Assembly: GCF_007859855.1 (NCBI RefSeq)
Contig: NZ_SJPK01000001.1
Span: forward strand, 552,091-616,090
From: Allorhodopirellula solitaria
GTDB lineage: Bacteria; Planctomycetota; Planctomycetia; Pirellulales; Pirellulaceae
Direction: 5' to 3'
Length of the DNA stretch: 64,000 bases
Shown here: one piece after another, positions 26,390 to 34,625 of the stretch
Numbering within the stretch: the stretch's first letter is position 1
How the letters are laid out: each line of letters begins with the position of its first letter
Made by a program: the position numbers and the translations under genes
Notes under the pieces: model-generated
Database searches by the model: none
Seen by the model: the letters and a program-made list of their open reading frames with translations, nothing else
Told to the model about the DNA's origin: nothing

Positions 26390-27861
26390 CGGGCCTCCTT
26401 CTGATCCGCGGCCGGAGCGTTCAGAAGGGTTCGCATGCCGTTGGTGAGAACGCCCTCTACTTCTGGAGCTACATTGGATGCCGATTGGCTCGTTTCATAG
26501 CCGCCCTCGGCATAGGCGCGTTCGGTACCGATATAGCCCGGTCCGTAATCGCCATACGCGGCCATGGCGACGTTTAGGTCAGGTCGCATCGCCTTGGCGG
26601 CGAGTTGATATTCAACGAACAGTTCGCCCGGCATGTGCAGGACACGGACGTCACCCACACTGAGGCAGGCCAGGTCGATGGCATGGCCGCTTTCACAGCG
26701 AAGCACCCAGGCGAGCTTATCCGGGTGTCCCCAGTAACGAACCCCGTCCCAGTTCTCAAGCGATTCCAATAATTCATCACGATCGAGATGCGAGGCAACG
26801 GGCAGACGAACGGGTTCGGTCGCCCATTGGACTTGGTCCGGCGTGATCGCAAACTTTTGTGTGTTCTCAAACGCCCGGCGCATTCCGTTGGCCATCCGAT
26901 TGGCCAAAACCATCCGGTTTGGGTGGGATCCGTCGTTGTACTTGCCCGCACCAATGTTGCCGCCGGCACCGTTGAAGTGAACATGCAGGGCTGCGGGCAA
27001 ATCCTGCCCTCGCATAAAGCGCGCGATCCCGGGAAAATCGGGACTGGGTATCCCTGTCCGGTAATAGCTTTGTGGATGGCAGGCGAAATAGGTCAGAACC
27101 GCAACCGGCTGATCATCATGAAAGAACGATAGCGCGCTGAGTTCCGCATCGACAGTCCCGACAGGCAAGGCTCGAATCGCTGGATCCTTCGTGGCTGTGT
27201 ATCGACTGGTTACCACTTTGCCGGTCGCATCTTGAATACGGCGATTGGACGCGATCTGCTTGACATCGGCAGTACCGAAACCGGCATGCGTGATTGGCTG
27301 GGCCGATGCGAGCGATTCCTTCACGGCTTTTGACAGGCGATTGATCACTTGACGGGCAAACCGGCCGTCGTGGGCCCCCAAGTCGGTAGCACCCTTCTGA
27401 TTCAGCAGCGATTCGGCTCCAAAGTTACTTCGCGGAGCATCGTGCTGATGCAGTGTGTGAACGGCAACCCGTTCAGGCGTCGTCCCGGCGGCTTCAGCGA
27501 GACGTTCGCGGAACGCGTCGTGGCTCTGGTTGCTGATCCCGATCCAATCGACAGCACACAAAACGATGGGCTGCCCTGCTCCTAGAATGACAATACCGCG
27601 GCATCGCAGTCCGAGTTCACCGACAGCTCGCACGCGGTCGTAGGCCATCACGAAGCCGACCGGCGGAGTGGCGTCGATGTCGAACTTGGCGATCGACAGC
27701 GAGTCGTGGGGGGGCTGATCTCCGGAGGCCTTGTCTGCTGCGGCAGAGGCCGGCGAAATCGAGAGACAGCAAAGCAAGAGGGTGAGATAGATGCTGGTCT
27801 TCAGCGGCGTCCGGGTGAGATGCTCAGCGACGCCGGATCGGATTGCGAGAGGATCGATCAT
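26386..27861 (-). CDS. Exported neutral/alkaline ceramidase-like protein
   Basis: 491 residues from the ATG at 27861; a GTG at 27918 would add 19. A signal peptide is seen ([22 protein letters not shown]). The body resembles the N-terminal domain of neutral/alkaline non-lysosomal ceramidases: [45 protein letters not shown] and [15 protein letters not shown] with likely zinc-binding His, and [17 protein letters not shown]. Planctomycetes carry many such proteins without proof that ceramide is the substrate. It opens the operon that runs into the PVC dehydrogenase and exported Gfo/Idh/MocA genes. Confidence 0.8.
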   Translation of the reverse strand: MIDPLAIRSGVAEHLTRTPLKTSIYLTLLLCCLSISPASAAADKASGDQPPHDSLSIAKFDIDATPPVGFVMAYDRVRAVGELGLRCRGIVILGAGQPIVLCAVDWIGISNQSHDAFRERLAEAAGTTPERVAVHTLHQHDAPRSNFGAESLLNQKGATDLGAHDGRFARQVINRLSKAVKESLASAQPITHAGFGTADVKQIASNRRIQDATGKVVTSRYTATKDPAIRALPVGTVDAELSALSFFHDDQPVAVLTYFACHPQSYYRTGIPSPDFPGIARFMRGQDLPAALHVHFNGAGGNIGAGKYNDGSHPNRMVLANRMANGMRRAFENTQKFAITPDQVQWATEPVRLPVASHLDRDELLESLENWDGVRYWGHPDKLAWVLRCESGHAIDLACLSVGDVRVLHMPGELFVEYQLAAKAMRPDLNVAMAAYGDYGPGYIGTERAYAEGGYETSQSASNVAPEVEGVLTNGMRTLLNAPAADQKEAR

Positions 27862-28195
27862 CGAGAAGATGCTCCAAAGCGCACGAGGGGAGGGATGGAA
27901 GGCGGGGAAACTCGCCACTTTTCCAAGGTGACGATTGTTGGTCGAACGTACAGCATAGCCGAATCGGAAGATCCGGTGGGCCTGCAGCGGGCTGCCCCGA
28001 ATTTCACGCCATCGTCAGCCAGTTCTCCAAGCACGTTCTTGCTGGGATACCTGGATTGCCTCGGTGCATGATTTGGTGAAGCGCGAAACCGTCGCCGACT
28101 GAAAAATGCAGCGAGCTGAACCGCGACACCGCGACGAACGCGCTCGATCGAATCGGATCGGATCGGTCCAGTCTGCTCGACGCTGAACGTTTCCC

Positions 28196-28924
28196 TCAGT
28201 AGCCGCCGGTGGGCACATCGTCGATGTCGATAACCGCCAACCCCAGGCGGCTGCGGCATTCGTCGAGCATGGATTTCGTGCGGCTGGCACCGACCCGTGA
28301 GACGCCTAGCTCGCGCACTTCCAAAATGGAGTCGAGGTCCCGCACGCCGCCGGCGGCCTTGACCTCGACAGAACTCGGAGAGTGCTGGCGCATCAGTCGA
28401 AGATCCGCGATTGTCGCTCCGCTACTGCCGTATCCGGTCGACGTTTTCACCCAATCGACGCCTAACTCACCACAGATCTCGCATAGTTTGATCTTGTGCG
28501 AGTTGTCCAGATAGCAATTTTCAAAAATCACCTTGACCCGCCGACTTTTTGCATGAGCGAGTTGCACAACGGCGTCAATATCCGATCGGACATAACCCCA
28601 GTCTTCACTGAGCACCTTCGAAATGTTGACGACCATGTCGAGCTCTTGGCAACCATCGGCGATCGCTTGTTCGGCCTCGGCGATTTTGATCGCTGTATGA
28701 TGCCCGCCGTGCGGGAACCCGATCGTCGTCGATGGAGCAACCGTACTCCCAGCGAGCAGGTCACAGCAACGAGACAGAGCGTAGGGGAGAATGCAGACGC
28801 TCGCGACGTCATAGGCAATGGCCAGTCGCGTGCCGGCTTCCAATTCAGCCGTTGTCAACGTCGGCGTTAGCAGCGAGTGGTCGATCATCTTGGCGATGTC
28901 TTGGTAGCTAAACTCGGAGCTCAT
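28196..28924 (-). CDS. deoC: Deoxyribose-phosphate aldolase
   Basis: Cleaves 2-deoxyribose-5-phosphate to acetaldehyde and glyceraldehyde-3-phosphate (deoxynucleoside catabolism), cytoplasmic. The 242 residues have all key elements: IDHSLLTPTLT, TTIGFPHGGHH, ADGCQELDMVVN with the catalytic Asp96, DWVKTSTGYG with the Schiff-base Lys160, and SVEVKAAGGVR with Lys189. Length is typical of bacterial DeoC. It lies 33 bases after the DUF1570 gene on the same strand and may share its transcript, though the functions are unrelated. Confidence 0.95.
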   Translation of the reverse strand: MSSEFSYQDIAKMIDHSLLTPTLTTAELEAGTRLAIAYDVASVCILPYALSRCCDLLAGSTVAPSTTIGFPHGGHHTAIKIAEAEQAIADGCQELDMVVNISKVLSEDWGYVRSDIDAVVQLAHAKSRRVKVIFENCYLDNSHKIKLCEICGELGVDWVKTSTGYGSSGATIADLRLMRQHSPSSVEVKAAGGVRDLDSILEVRELGVSRVGASRTKSMLDECRSRLGLAVIDIDDVPTGGY

Positions 28925-28957
28925 CGTTTCGGTCCCGTGCCGTTGTGCAAAAATTGA

Positions 28958-30064
28958 CTACCGAACCCGCCGCATGTAATTGACAAATTCTTTATCGAGT
29001 TCCTCGACCGACATGCCGAAAGCTGATTCGATCATCTCGATGCGTTCACGACCGGTGAGTTCCTGCAGTGCTTTGCACTGACGCAATTGCTGCAGGTAGT
29101 CGATATACTCTTGTTTCATGGTGCGGATGGCGAAGTATGTAAACGCCCATGATTCTCCGTAGGCGTCCTCAGCAGTTGCAGCGGAGCGGAACCGGGAATC
29201 ATCCGCGAACATCGTAACGAGTGAATCGGCGGGACGCGATGCTTGGTAGATCCGCCAGCGACGCAGGTTAACTGGGTTGACCCGACCGATACCGCGCCAG
29301 CCGCGTGGGTTACTCAGGTCGGGGGATTCAAAGAACATGGCGAGACCTTCGCTCGCCCACATCGGGTTGTCGGCAAAGCGGGTCTGCAGACCGCAGTTGT
29401 AGGCGAGTTGGTGAGTGGCTTCATGGATGATGGTCGCGATATTGCGTTCCATATTGCCCACCCGGTAGGTCGTCATCTGGTTGCTCGCGAGGTGGTAATA
29501 ACCGATCACGTTCGCAGCGGTATCACCGATTTCCGCACCCGCGTGCTTGAGAAACGCTTCCCGATCGTGCAACACCACCGCCACGAGAGGATACTTGGGC
29601 GGCTCAATCTTGACGTGCTGGTTCTTCCAATACGCGAAGAACGCTCGATAAAGGGACTCAAAGAGCATCGCCACATCGCGGGCATATTCCGTATTGCCCT
29701 GGTGCATGATCACATAATGGGCGGTACGAAAAGCAGTAAACCCAGCCGGGAGATCAGCGAGCATTCGCTCTTCGATCTCGTCCTGAGTGATTGGTTGTGG
29801 CGGCGGCCCAGCTTCTCGATGCACGATCTGTTCGGGTTGGATCGTCCAAATCCGCCCGTCATCGCCGCAGACCAGAACACCGCCGTCGACAGCCTCGACG
29901 ACCACTTCGCCGTCGACGCGATGCTTCTTACCACTAGGTTCTCCATCTACCAAATCACGGAAAACAAACTCGTCCCCCGCGGCCCGCTGAACGAGGACAC
30001 TTGGGGCTAACAAGAGAAGAAACGCCAACGCGAGCACTTCGAACTTCTGACTTTGCGAAGGCAT
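28958..30064 (-). CDS. Exported DUF1570 (peptidase-MA-like) protein
   Basis: 368 residues with a signal peptide (VLALAFLLLLAPSVLVQRAAG). The C-terminal domain (about 115-330) is DUF1570, which keeps a zincin motif HEATH in TIIHEATHQLAYNCG followed by WASEGLAMFFESPDL, where the second Glu could be the third zinc ligand. The upstream part (about 30-90) is a small beta domain that reads GEVVVEAVDGGVLVCGDDGRIWTI. A metallopeptidase role is plausible but unproven. This family is common and multi-copy in planctomycetes. Confidence 0.85.
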   Translation of the reverse strand: MPSQSQKFEVLALAFLLLLAPSVLVQRAAGDEFVFRDLVDGEPSGKKHRVDGEVVVEAVDGGVLVCGDDGRIWTIQPEQIVHREAGPPPQPITQDEIEERMLADLPAGFTAFRTAHYVIMHQGNTEYARDVAMLFESLYRAFFAYWKNQHVKIEPPKYPLVAVVLHDREAFLKHAGAEIGDTAANVIGYYHLASNQMTTYRVGNMERNIATIIHEATHQLAYNCGLQTRFADNPMWASEGLAMFFESPDLSNPRGWRGIGRVNPVNLRRWRIYQASRPADSLVTMFADDSRFRSAATAEDAYGESWAFTYFAIRTMKQEYIDYLQQLRQCKALQELTGRERIEMIESAFGMSVEELDKEFVNYMRRVR

Positions 30065-30234
30065 GCAAACCGCTGAGTAGAGTAAACCAGTACAAAAACA
30101 CCCTGTTCGGCCGGCAAGCCAAACCCCAGCTTGAATTATACCGAGCCGCCCTTTTCGGGGCAGGGAGCTGACTGATATTACGAGACGCCCCTAGCTTGAG
30201 TTCAGCGGCGGAAGGGGCAGCCTCCTATTGGGGG

Positions 30235-31182
30235 TTAGCCAACCGGTTCATTGAGTACAATGACTTTCCCACGGTCCACTCCTGACTCGATCCGGCGATG
30301 GGCGTCGGCCAGGCTTCCCAGCGGGAAGCGGCTGTCGATTGTGATCTGCAGTTGGCCGGCACTGTGCAGCCGAATCAGCTCACGCAAGTCGTCGGCTCGC
30401 GGCCGCGCCAGCATGATCGTGCCCGACTTGGAGAGCGGCCAAGTCATCGCGGTCATCAACATGCCTTTGACGTCCGGCTCGGTCGACACGTATCGGCCGC
30501 CGGAATTCATCACCTCACGGGCCTGCCAATAACCGGACTTACCGGCCGCATCGAAAACCAGATCCCAGCGTTCGCTTGAATCGGTGAAGTCGACCTGCTC
30601 GTAGTCATAGAAATGATCCGCACCGAGTGCCATACAGAACTCTCGATTCTCGCCGCTGGCGACCGCATCAACATGGCATCCCGCTGCCTTCGCAATTTGC
30701 ACAGCGAACATGCCTACCCCGCCGCTGGCACCGTTGATGAGCACTCGGTCGTGCTGCTGCATCTCACCATGATCACGGAGCGACTGTAGCGATGTAGTCC
30801 CCGCGAGTGGTATCGCAGCGGCTTGCTCGAAGGAGAGTTCATCGGGAATCCTGGCTGCTGAATCGATCGCGCAGACGCTGAAGTCGGCGCAGGCACCACC
30901 CCGGGCAGCATCGAGGAAAGCCATCACTCGGTCGCCTATCTTGAATGGAGCGTCGTCAGCACAATCCGCGACGACGCCCGCAACGTCATAGCCCGGGATG
31001 CGAGGAAACCCACCCGGCAGCAGCCCCTTGAGTTCACCGCTGCGGATCCGGTAATCAATCGGATTGATGCTCGCCGCACGCATCTCGATCAGAATCTGCC
31101 CGGGAATTCGCTCTGGCGTTTCGACCTCCGCCTCGTGCAGAACGCTGGCGTCCCCGTAATCGTCATAAACCATCGCTCGCAT
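30235..31182 (-). CDS. Zinc-free MDR-family NAD(P)-dependent oxidoreductase (quinone reductase type)
   Basis: 315 residues of the medium-chain dehydrogenase/reductase superfamily. N-terminal GroES-like fold: INPIDYRIRSGELKG, PRIPGYDVAGVV, IGDRVMAFL. The cofactor domain has the motif VLINGASGGVGMFAVQIAKAAGCHV, followed by GADHFYDYEQVDF. Structural zinc cysteines are absent, as expected for the quinone-oxidoreductase branch. The C-terminus GSLADAHRRIESGVDRGKVIV is typical. It probably reduces quinones or enones with NADPH. It is downstream of the large LEPR-type gene with 19 bases between. Confidence 0.88.
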   Translation of the reverse strand: MRAMVYDDYGDASVLHEAEVETPERIPGQILIEMRAASINPIDYRIRSGELKGLLPGGFPRIPGYDVAGVVADCADDAPFKIGDRVMAFLDAARGGACADFSVCAIDSAARIPDELSFEQAAAIPLAGTTSLQSLRDHGEMQQHDRVLINGASGGVGMFAVQIAKAAGCHVDAVASGENREFCMALGADHFYDYEQVDFTDSSERWDLVFDAAGKSGYWQAREVMNSGGRYVSTEPDVKGMLMTAMTWPLSKSGTIMLARPRADDLRELIRLHSAGQLQITIDSRFPLGSLADAHRRIESGVDRGKVIVLNEPVG

Positions 31183-31201
31183 CGCAACATCCTCGCAAGA
31201 A

Positions 31202-33358
31202 CTAAAATGTAAGTGCCCCAGTCAAATCACTGGCCTCGAACGGGCCAGATTCCTTGCTGGGGTCGGCAGCAATAGACATGCCAAAAATGTGATCGATCGA
31301 CTTCGTGCGAGTCGCCTGATCCCAATCGATCCAGCCGGAGGCGCTTGCATCGGGTGCGGGCGGTGAGACGTTCTGCTGCGACGGTACGGGAAGACCTCGG
31401 TCCGGTTCAGGATCCCGAACCGGATTCGATTCACGGGACTGACCGATCGGCACCAGACCGACAGTCGCTGCGATTGGCACCAGACTGCCTGCCAGAGGCT
31501 CGGCCGCCACGGCGATCGTATTGAGGAAATTGATTACCCGGAGGGCATCGACTGCGGTGATCAGGCCGTTGCCGTTGACATCGTAATAGCCACTTCCGGT
31601 CACTGCAGGGGCGTCGACCGAGGCGTCGTCGCCGGATCGATTGAGCTGGTTGATGACCTGCAGGGCGTCCACCTCCGTAACACTACCGCTGCCATTGACG
31701 TCGGCTGGCAAGAGCACATTGTGACGCGCGGGAACAGAGTTCAGTCCTCCCGCGAGATCGATTTGGAATTCGTCCGCAGTGGTTCTTGGGTAAAAGACCA
31801 AGACGTAGGAGTCTCCGGCGGTTAACTGAGCCGAGTCCAACCCCATTGCTCCGTAAGATCCGACAATGTCGTGATTTTGATCGTACAAGAGCACACCCGC
31901 CTTGATCGGATCCGCGCCAATCGCCTGCACGCGAAGCGTCTCCGTGGCGCCAGCGCGAAAGACGATTCCATGCGGTTGGCTGTCGCCGGGAGCCGACCAT
32001 CGGCTGCCGATTGTTGCGGGATCGGTTTGCGGCACGTAGGCCAAGTCAAAACCGTCGTCATCATAGATGGTCAGGGGTAGATGGGAGCGATGGCCAAGTT
32101 TGGCATGCACGCTGTCGAGGATCTCAATCGTGAGAGTCTCGGCCGCCTCGTAAACCTCGTCATCGACCAAGTTGAGTGAAAGTGTCGCTGATGTCTCATT
32201 GGCGGCGAAGTCGAATCGCCCTGAGGTCGACCCCACATCCGATTGCCACTTCGCCGTGCCCCGCAGCGAGATTGGAATGGAGATGGCAGTGGGATGGGGC
32301 GACGAAAGGGTCGCCGTGAGTTCGAATGCGCCCGCGTCCTCGGGAAGCGCATCAGCGGAGGACGTGATTGAGACGGCCGGCCGCTGATCCTCCAATACCT
32401 GCCAGCCGACGTCGTCGAGGACGGCGAAGTCGATTTCACTGAGCAGACCGCTGGACTGGATACTCGAGGTCATGATCGTGGGCTGTTCATCCAGCACCGA
32501 TTGAGCGATGTGCCCGCCATTGAGAGGTAGATGTCCCGCCCCGACATAGGCTGCGTCTGCTTGCGGACCGATGAACTCTCCCGAACTTGCCCTCGCGATG
32601 AATGAGCTGGAGACCCCAAAGCCGAGGACGTGGGCCAGTTCGTGCTGGGCAAGCTTCAAAAATCGAACCTGGTTGGTTAACAGGGGCCCGTCTTCGAAGT
32701 TCCAAGCGTCGATCGTCTCGCTGCGGCTATCGAAAGTCAGCGAGGCCACGAAGGGCGCAAAATCCACTGCATTGGCCCCCAACGTCACCCCCTCGCCGCG
32801 GGTCGTGATTGTCTCACCAAACGCCGTGCATTGTGCTTGCGTGGTCGCGGGGCACGAGTAGCTGAATGGTGTGTTGACGCCGTCGGCAATAGCTCGCACC
32901 ATGCCGCCGCCAGGAAAATCCAGACTCTGCAGGTTGCGGCTCCCTGCAAAGACCACGATTTCATTCGCGGCGACGGAAAATCCGGCCGGTAGCTTCGTAT
33001 TCGCGCCCGTGGCCGGGTGGGTGTAGTGAGCCTCCCACTGGATCGCCGAGTTCGATGGGGGAATCGCGTCGAGCGTATCGTTAAGCCGATCGGTGATCAT
33101 CCGGCCGGCTTGCTCGAGCAACGCTCGGCGTTCAGGGTGATCGTTAAAAAAGCCGGTGTCGTTGGAATAATCGAAGCGAAACTGCACGGTGTTCGCGTTT
33201 TCGAGGGCGGGTGCCGACAATCCTCCCGCTAGCAAGAGGCGTGACTCGAGTGACTCGATCCGCAGAGTGCGGCGACGAGCCAGGCGTTTTTCGCTGCCGG
33301 GGTTGCTGTGACTTCGGCGGGGTAGCCTAGGGTTCATCAATGCGGCCTCGCGGAGCAT
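31202..33358 (-). CDS. Surface protein with LEPR-type N-terminus, zincin-like, Calx-beta and dockerin-like domains
   Basis: 718 residues (711 if the ATG at 33337 is used). The N-terminus RRRTLRIESLESRLLLAGG is the planctomycete LEPR export motif. Residues about 35-320 resemble a secreted metalloprotease, with QHELAHVLGFG near residue 238; position 11 of the metzincin motif, normally a third His, is Val. A Calx-beta domain follows at about 320-430 (DAGAFELTATLSSPHP, NETSATLSLNLVDDEVYEA). A beta-sandwich at about 440-540 precedes two dockerin type I-like repeats: ADVNGSGSVTEVDALQVINQLN and a second DVNGNGLITAVDALRVINFLN-like unit, both calcium-binding. It is likely cell-surface or secreted. Confidence 0.85.
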   Translation of the reverse strand: MLREAALMNPRLPRRSHSNPGSEKRLARRRTLRIESLESRLLLAGGLSAPALENANTVQFRFDYSNDTGFFNDHPERRALLEQAGRMITDRLNDTLDAIPPSNSAIQWEAHYTHPATGANTKLPAGFSVAANEIVVFAGSRNLQSLDFPGGGMVRAIADGVNTPFSYSCPATTQAQCTAFGETITTRGEGVTLGANAVDFAPFVASLTFDSRSETIDAWNFEDGPLLTNQVRFLKLAQHELAHVLGFGVSSSFIARASSGEFIGPQADAAYVGAGHLPLNGGHIAQSVLDEQPTIMTSSIQSSGLLSEIDFAVLDDVGWQVLEDQRPAVSITSSADALPEDAGAFELTATLSSPHPTAISIPISLRGTAKWQSDVGSTSGRFDFAANETSATLSLNLVDDEVYEAAETLTIEILDSVHAKLGHRSHLPLTIYDDDGFDLAYVPQTDPATIGSRWSAPGDSQPHGIVFRAGATETLRVQAIGADPIKAGVLLYDQNHDIVGSYGAMGLDSAQLTAGDSYVLVFYPRTTADEFQIDLAGGLNSVPARHNVLLPADVNGSGSVTEVDALQVINQLNRSGDDASVDAPAVTGSGYYDVNGNGLITAVDALRVINFLNTIAVAAEPLAGSLVPIAATVGLVPIGQSRESNPVRDPEPDRGLPVPSQQNVSPPAPDASASGWIDWDQATRTKSIDHIFGMSIAADPSKESGPFEASDLTGALTF

Positions 33359-33679
33359 GAGTGGTCATGGTGGACCGATCGTAGCATGCTAACGGACGCG
33401 AATCGATGCCGACAATCTCGATCCGTCCGCTCGCACACTGCCGCTGGGAACCCAAAACCGGTTCGAAACGCTCATTAGGCCCAGCAACTCGTTGAGCCAT
33501 TTGACGGCCCGTCCCGGTCAATGGCGGCTCTCGAGTTGGGGTTTGCTCAGGTTCAACGTCTTGTAATCCAGGGGGGGAGGGATTTTAATAGGAGGTCATC
33601 GATCACTCAGTCCGGCGATTCCAATCCGCCCGAATCGCCGTGCATTCGCCTTTCTACCCCCGTTTGGAACCCCGCTGCT
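33359..33679. other. Divergent upstream region of the LEPR and AP2-like genes
   Basis: About 320 bases between two divergent genes. An AGGAGG-like sequence lies near 33589-33594, too far from the chosen start at 33680 to be its ribosome-binding site. A longer frame from 33521 would run through it but lacks motif support. No repeat is visible. Confidence 0.4.
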
Positions 33680-34564
33680 ATGCCAACCAAGACTGTTGCC
33701 AAAGGGATCACTCGCTTCGACCTCGAGAACCGGCGAGGGTACATGGTACGGATCGCCCGCAGTGGGAATCGCGTGCATCAATACTTCTCCGATTCGAAGT
33801 ATGGGGGGAAACGCAAAGCTCTCGCCGCCGCCAAGGCTGCCTATGCAGATTTGCTCGAAGAGATGGGGCCCGCGGAGAACTCGACGCGCGACAAACTCAC
33901 CTCACGCAACACAACCGGCATCGTTGGCGTGCATGTTGCCTATTCTCAAGACAATCGTTACCCCGGCTGCGAGTACTACGCGTATTGTGCGTCGTGGGTG
34001 ACCGAAGCTGGCAAACGTGAGAAAGCTAGCTTTGCTTGGAACAAGTACGGCGAAGACGACGCCCTCGAGCTCGCTATTTTGGCACGCCAGCACCAGATCA
34101 CCGATCGCGACCAAGTTGTGGCGCTCTATGAGGGCTCCACCGGGAGCAAACGAACCAAACGCAGCAAGAAAGCGTCTAAGCAGGCAACTCAATCAAGCAG
34201 ACGGAATACGAAGAAGTCTCAGGCCAAAAAGACGGCCAAAAAACGTGTTAAAAAGTCGGCTCGAAAGCCAGCCAAGAAGTCGGTGAAACGCGCCGCGAAA
34301 AAATCAGTTAAAAAGAAGACGAAGCAAACGAAGGCGGCAGGCAAGAAACCGGCAGCCAAGAAGGCCGCGACGAAGAAGACAACAACGAAGAAAACAGCCA
34401 AAAAATCGGCTGTTAAGAAAGCGGCTGCTAAGAAGAAACGCGTGAAGAAAAAGACCGCTAAGAAAACGACGAAAAAGGCAGCGACGAAGAAACCAGTCAA
34501 GAAAAAGTCTGGAGTGAAGAGTGGGCGTAAGAAAACCGCCAAGAAGAGCGCGCGGCGTCGTTAG
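33680..34564 (+). CDS. AP2-like DNA-binding protein with histone H1-like lysine-rich tail
   Basis: 294 residues from the ATG at 33680 (the frame is open from 33521). Two segments resemble AP2/ERF-type three-stranded folds: residues about 9-62 (GITRFDLENRRGYMVRIARSG, then KRKALAAAKAAYADLLEEM, the sheet plus helix) and 75-138 (RNTTGIVGVHVAYS, YYAYCASWVTEAGKREKASFAW, DALELAILARQ). The remaining 140 residues (about 156-294) are almost only Lys, Ala, Thr, Ser and Arg, in KKTAKK/KKAATKK repeats like bacterial H1 homologues such as HctB, with no acidic residue. It probably binds DNA non-specifically and may compact the nucleoid or mask promoters. Assignment of the AP2 fold is by eye. The kinase gene follows after 61 bases. 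Confidence 0.75.
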   Translation: MPTKTVAKGITRFDLENRRGYMVRIARSGNRVHQYFSDSKYGGKRKALAAAKAAYADLLEEMGPAENSTRDKLTSRNTTGIVGVHVAYSQDNRYPGCEYYAYCASWVTEAGKREKASFAWNKYGEDDALELAILARQHQITDRDQVVALYEGSTGSKRTKRSKKASKQATQSSRRNTKKSQAKKTAKKRVKKSARKPAKKSVKRAAKKSVKKKTKQTKAAGKKPAAKKAATKKTTTKKTAKKSAVKKAAAKKKRVKKKTAKKTTKKAATKKPVKKKSGVKSGRKKTAKKSARRR

Positions 34565-34625
34565 CCTTCGCCCTCAGGATCGGTCGCAGGCAAGGTTTGA
34601 TATTTTCGGGGACTGAAGGATTTCC

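Noticed and set aside
28130-28170. Short ATCGG tandem (TCGAATCGGATCGGATCGG)
   Set aside because: Too few and too short units for a meaningful repeat.
34140-34560. AAG/AAA-rich tract considered as a DNA repeat or CRISPR-like array
   Set aside because: The units are irregular in length and stay in frame, so they encode the lysine-rich protein tail rather than a nucleic-acid array.
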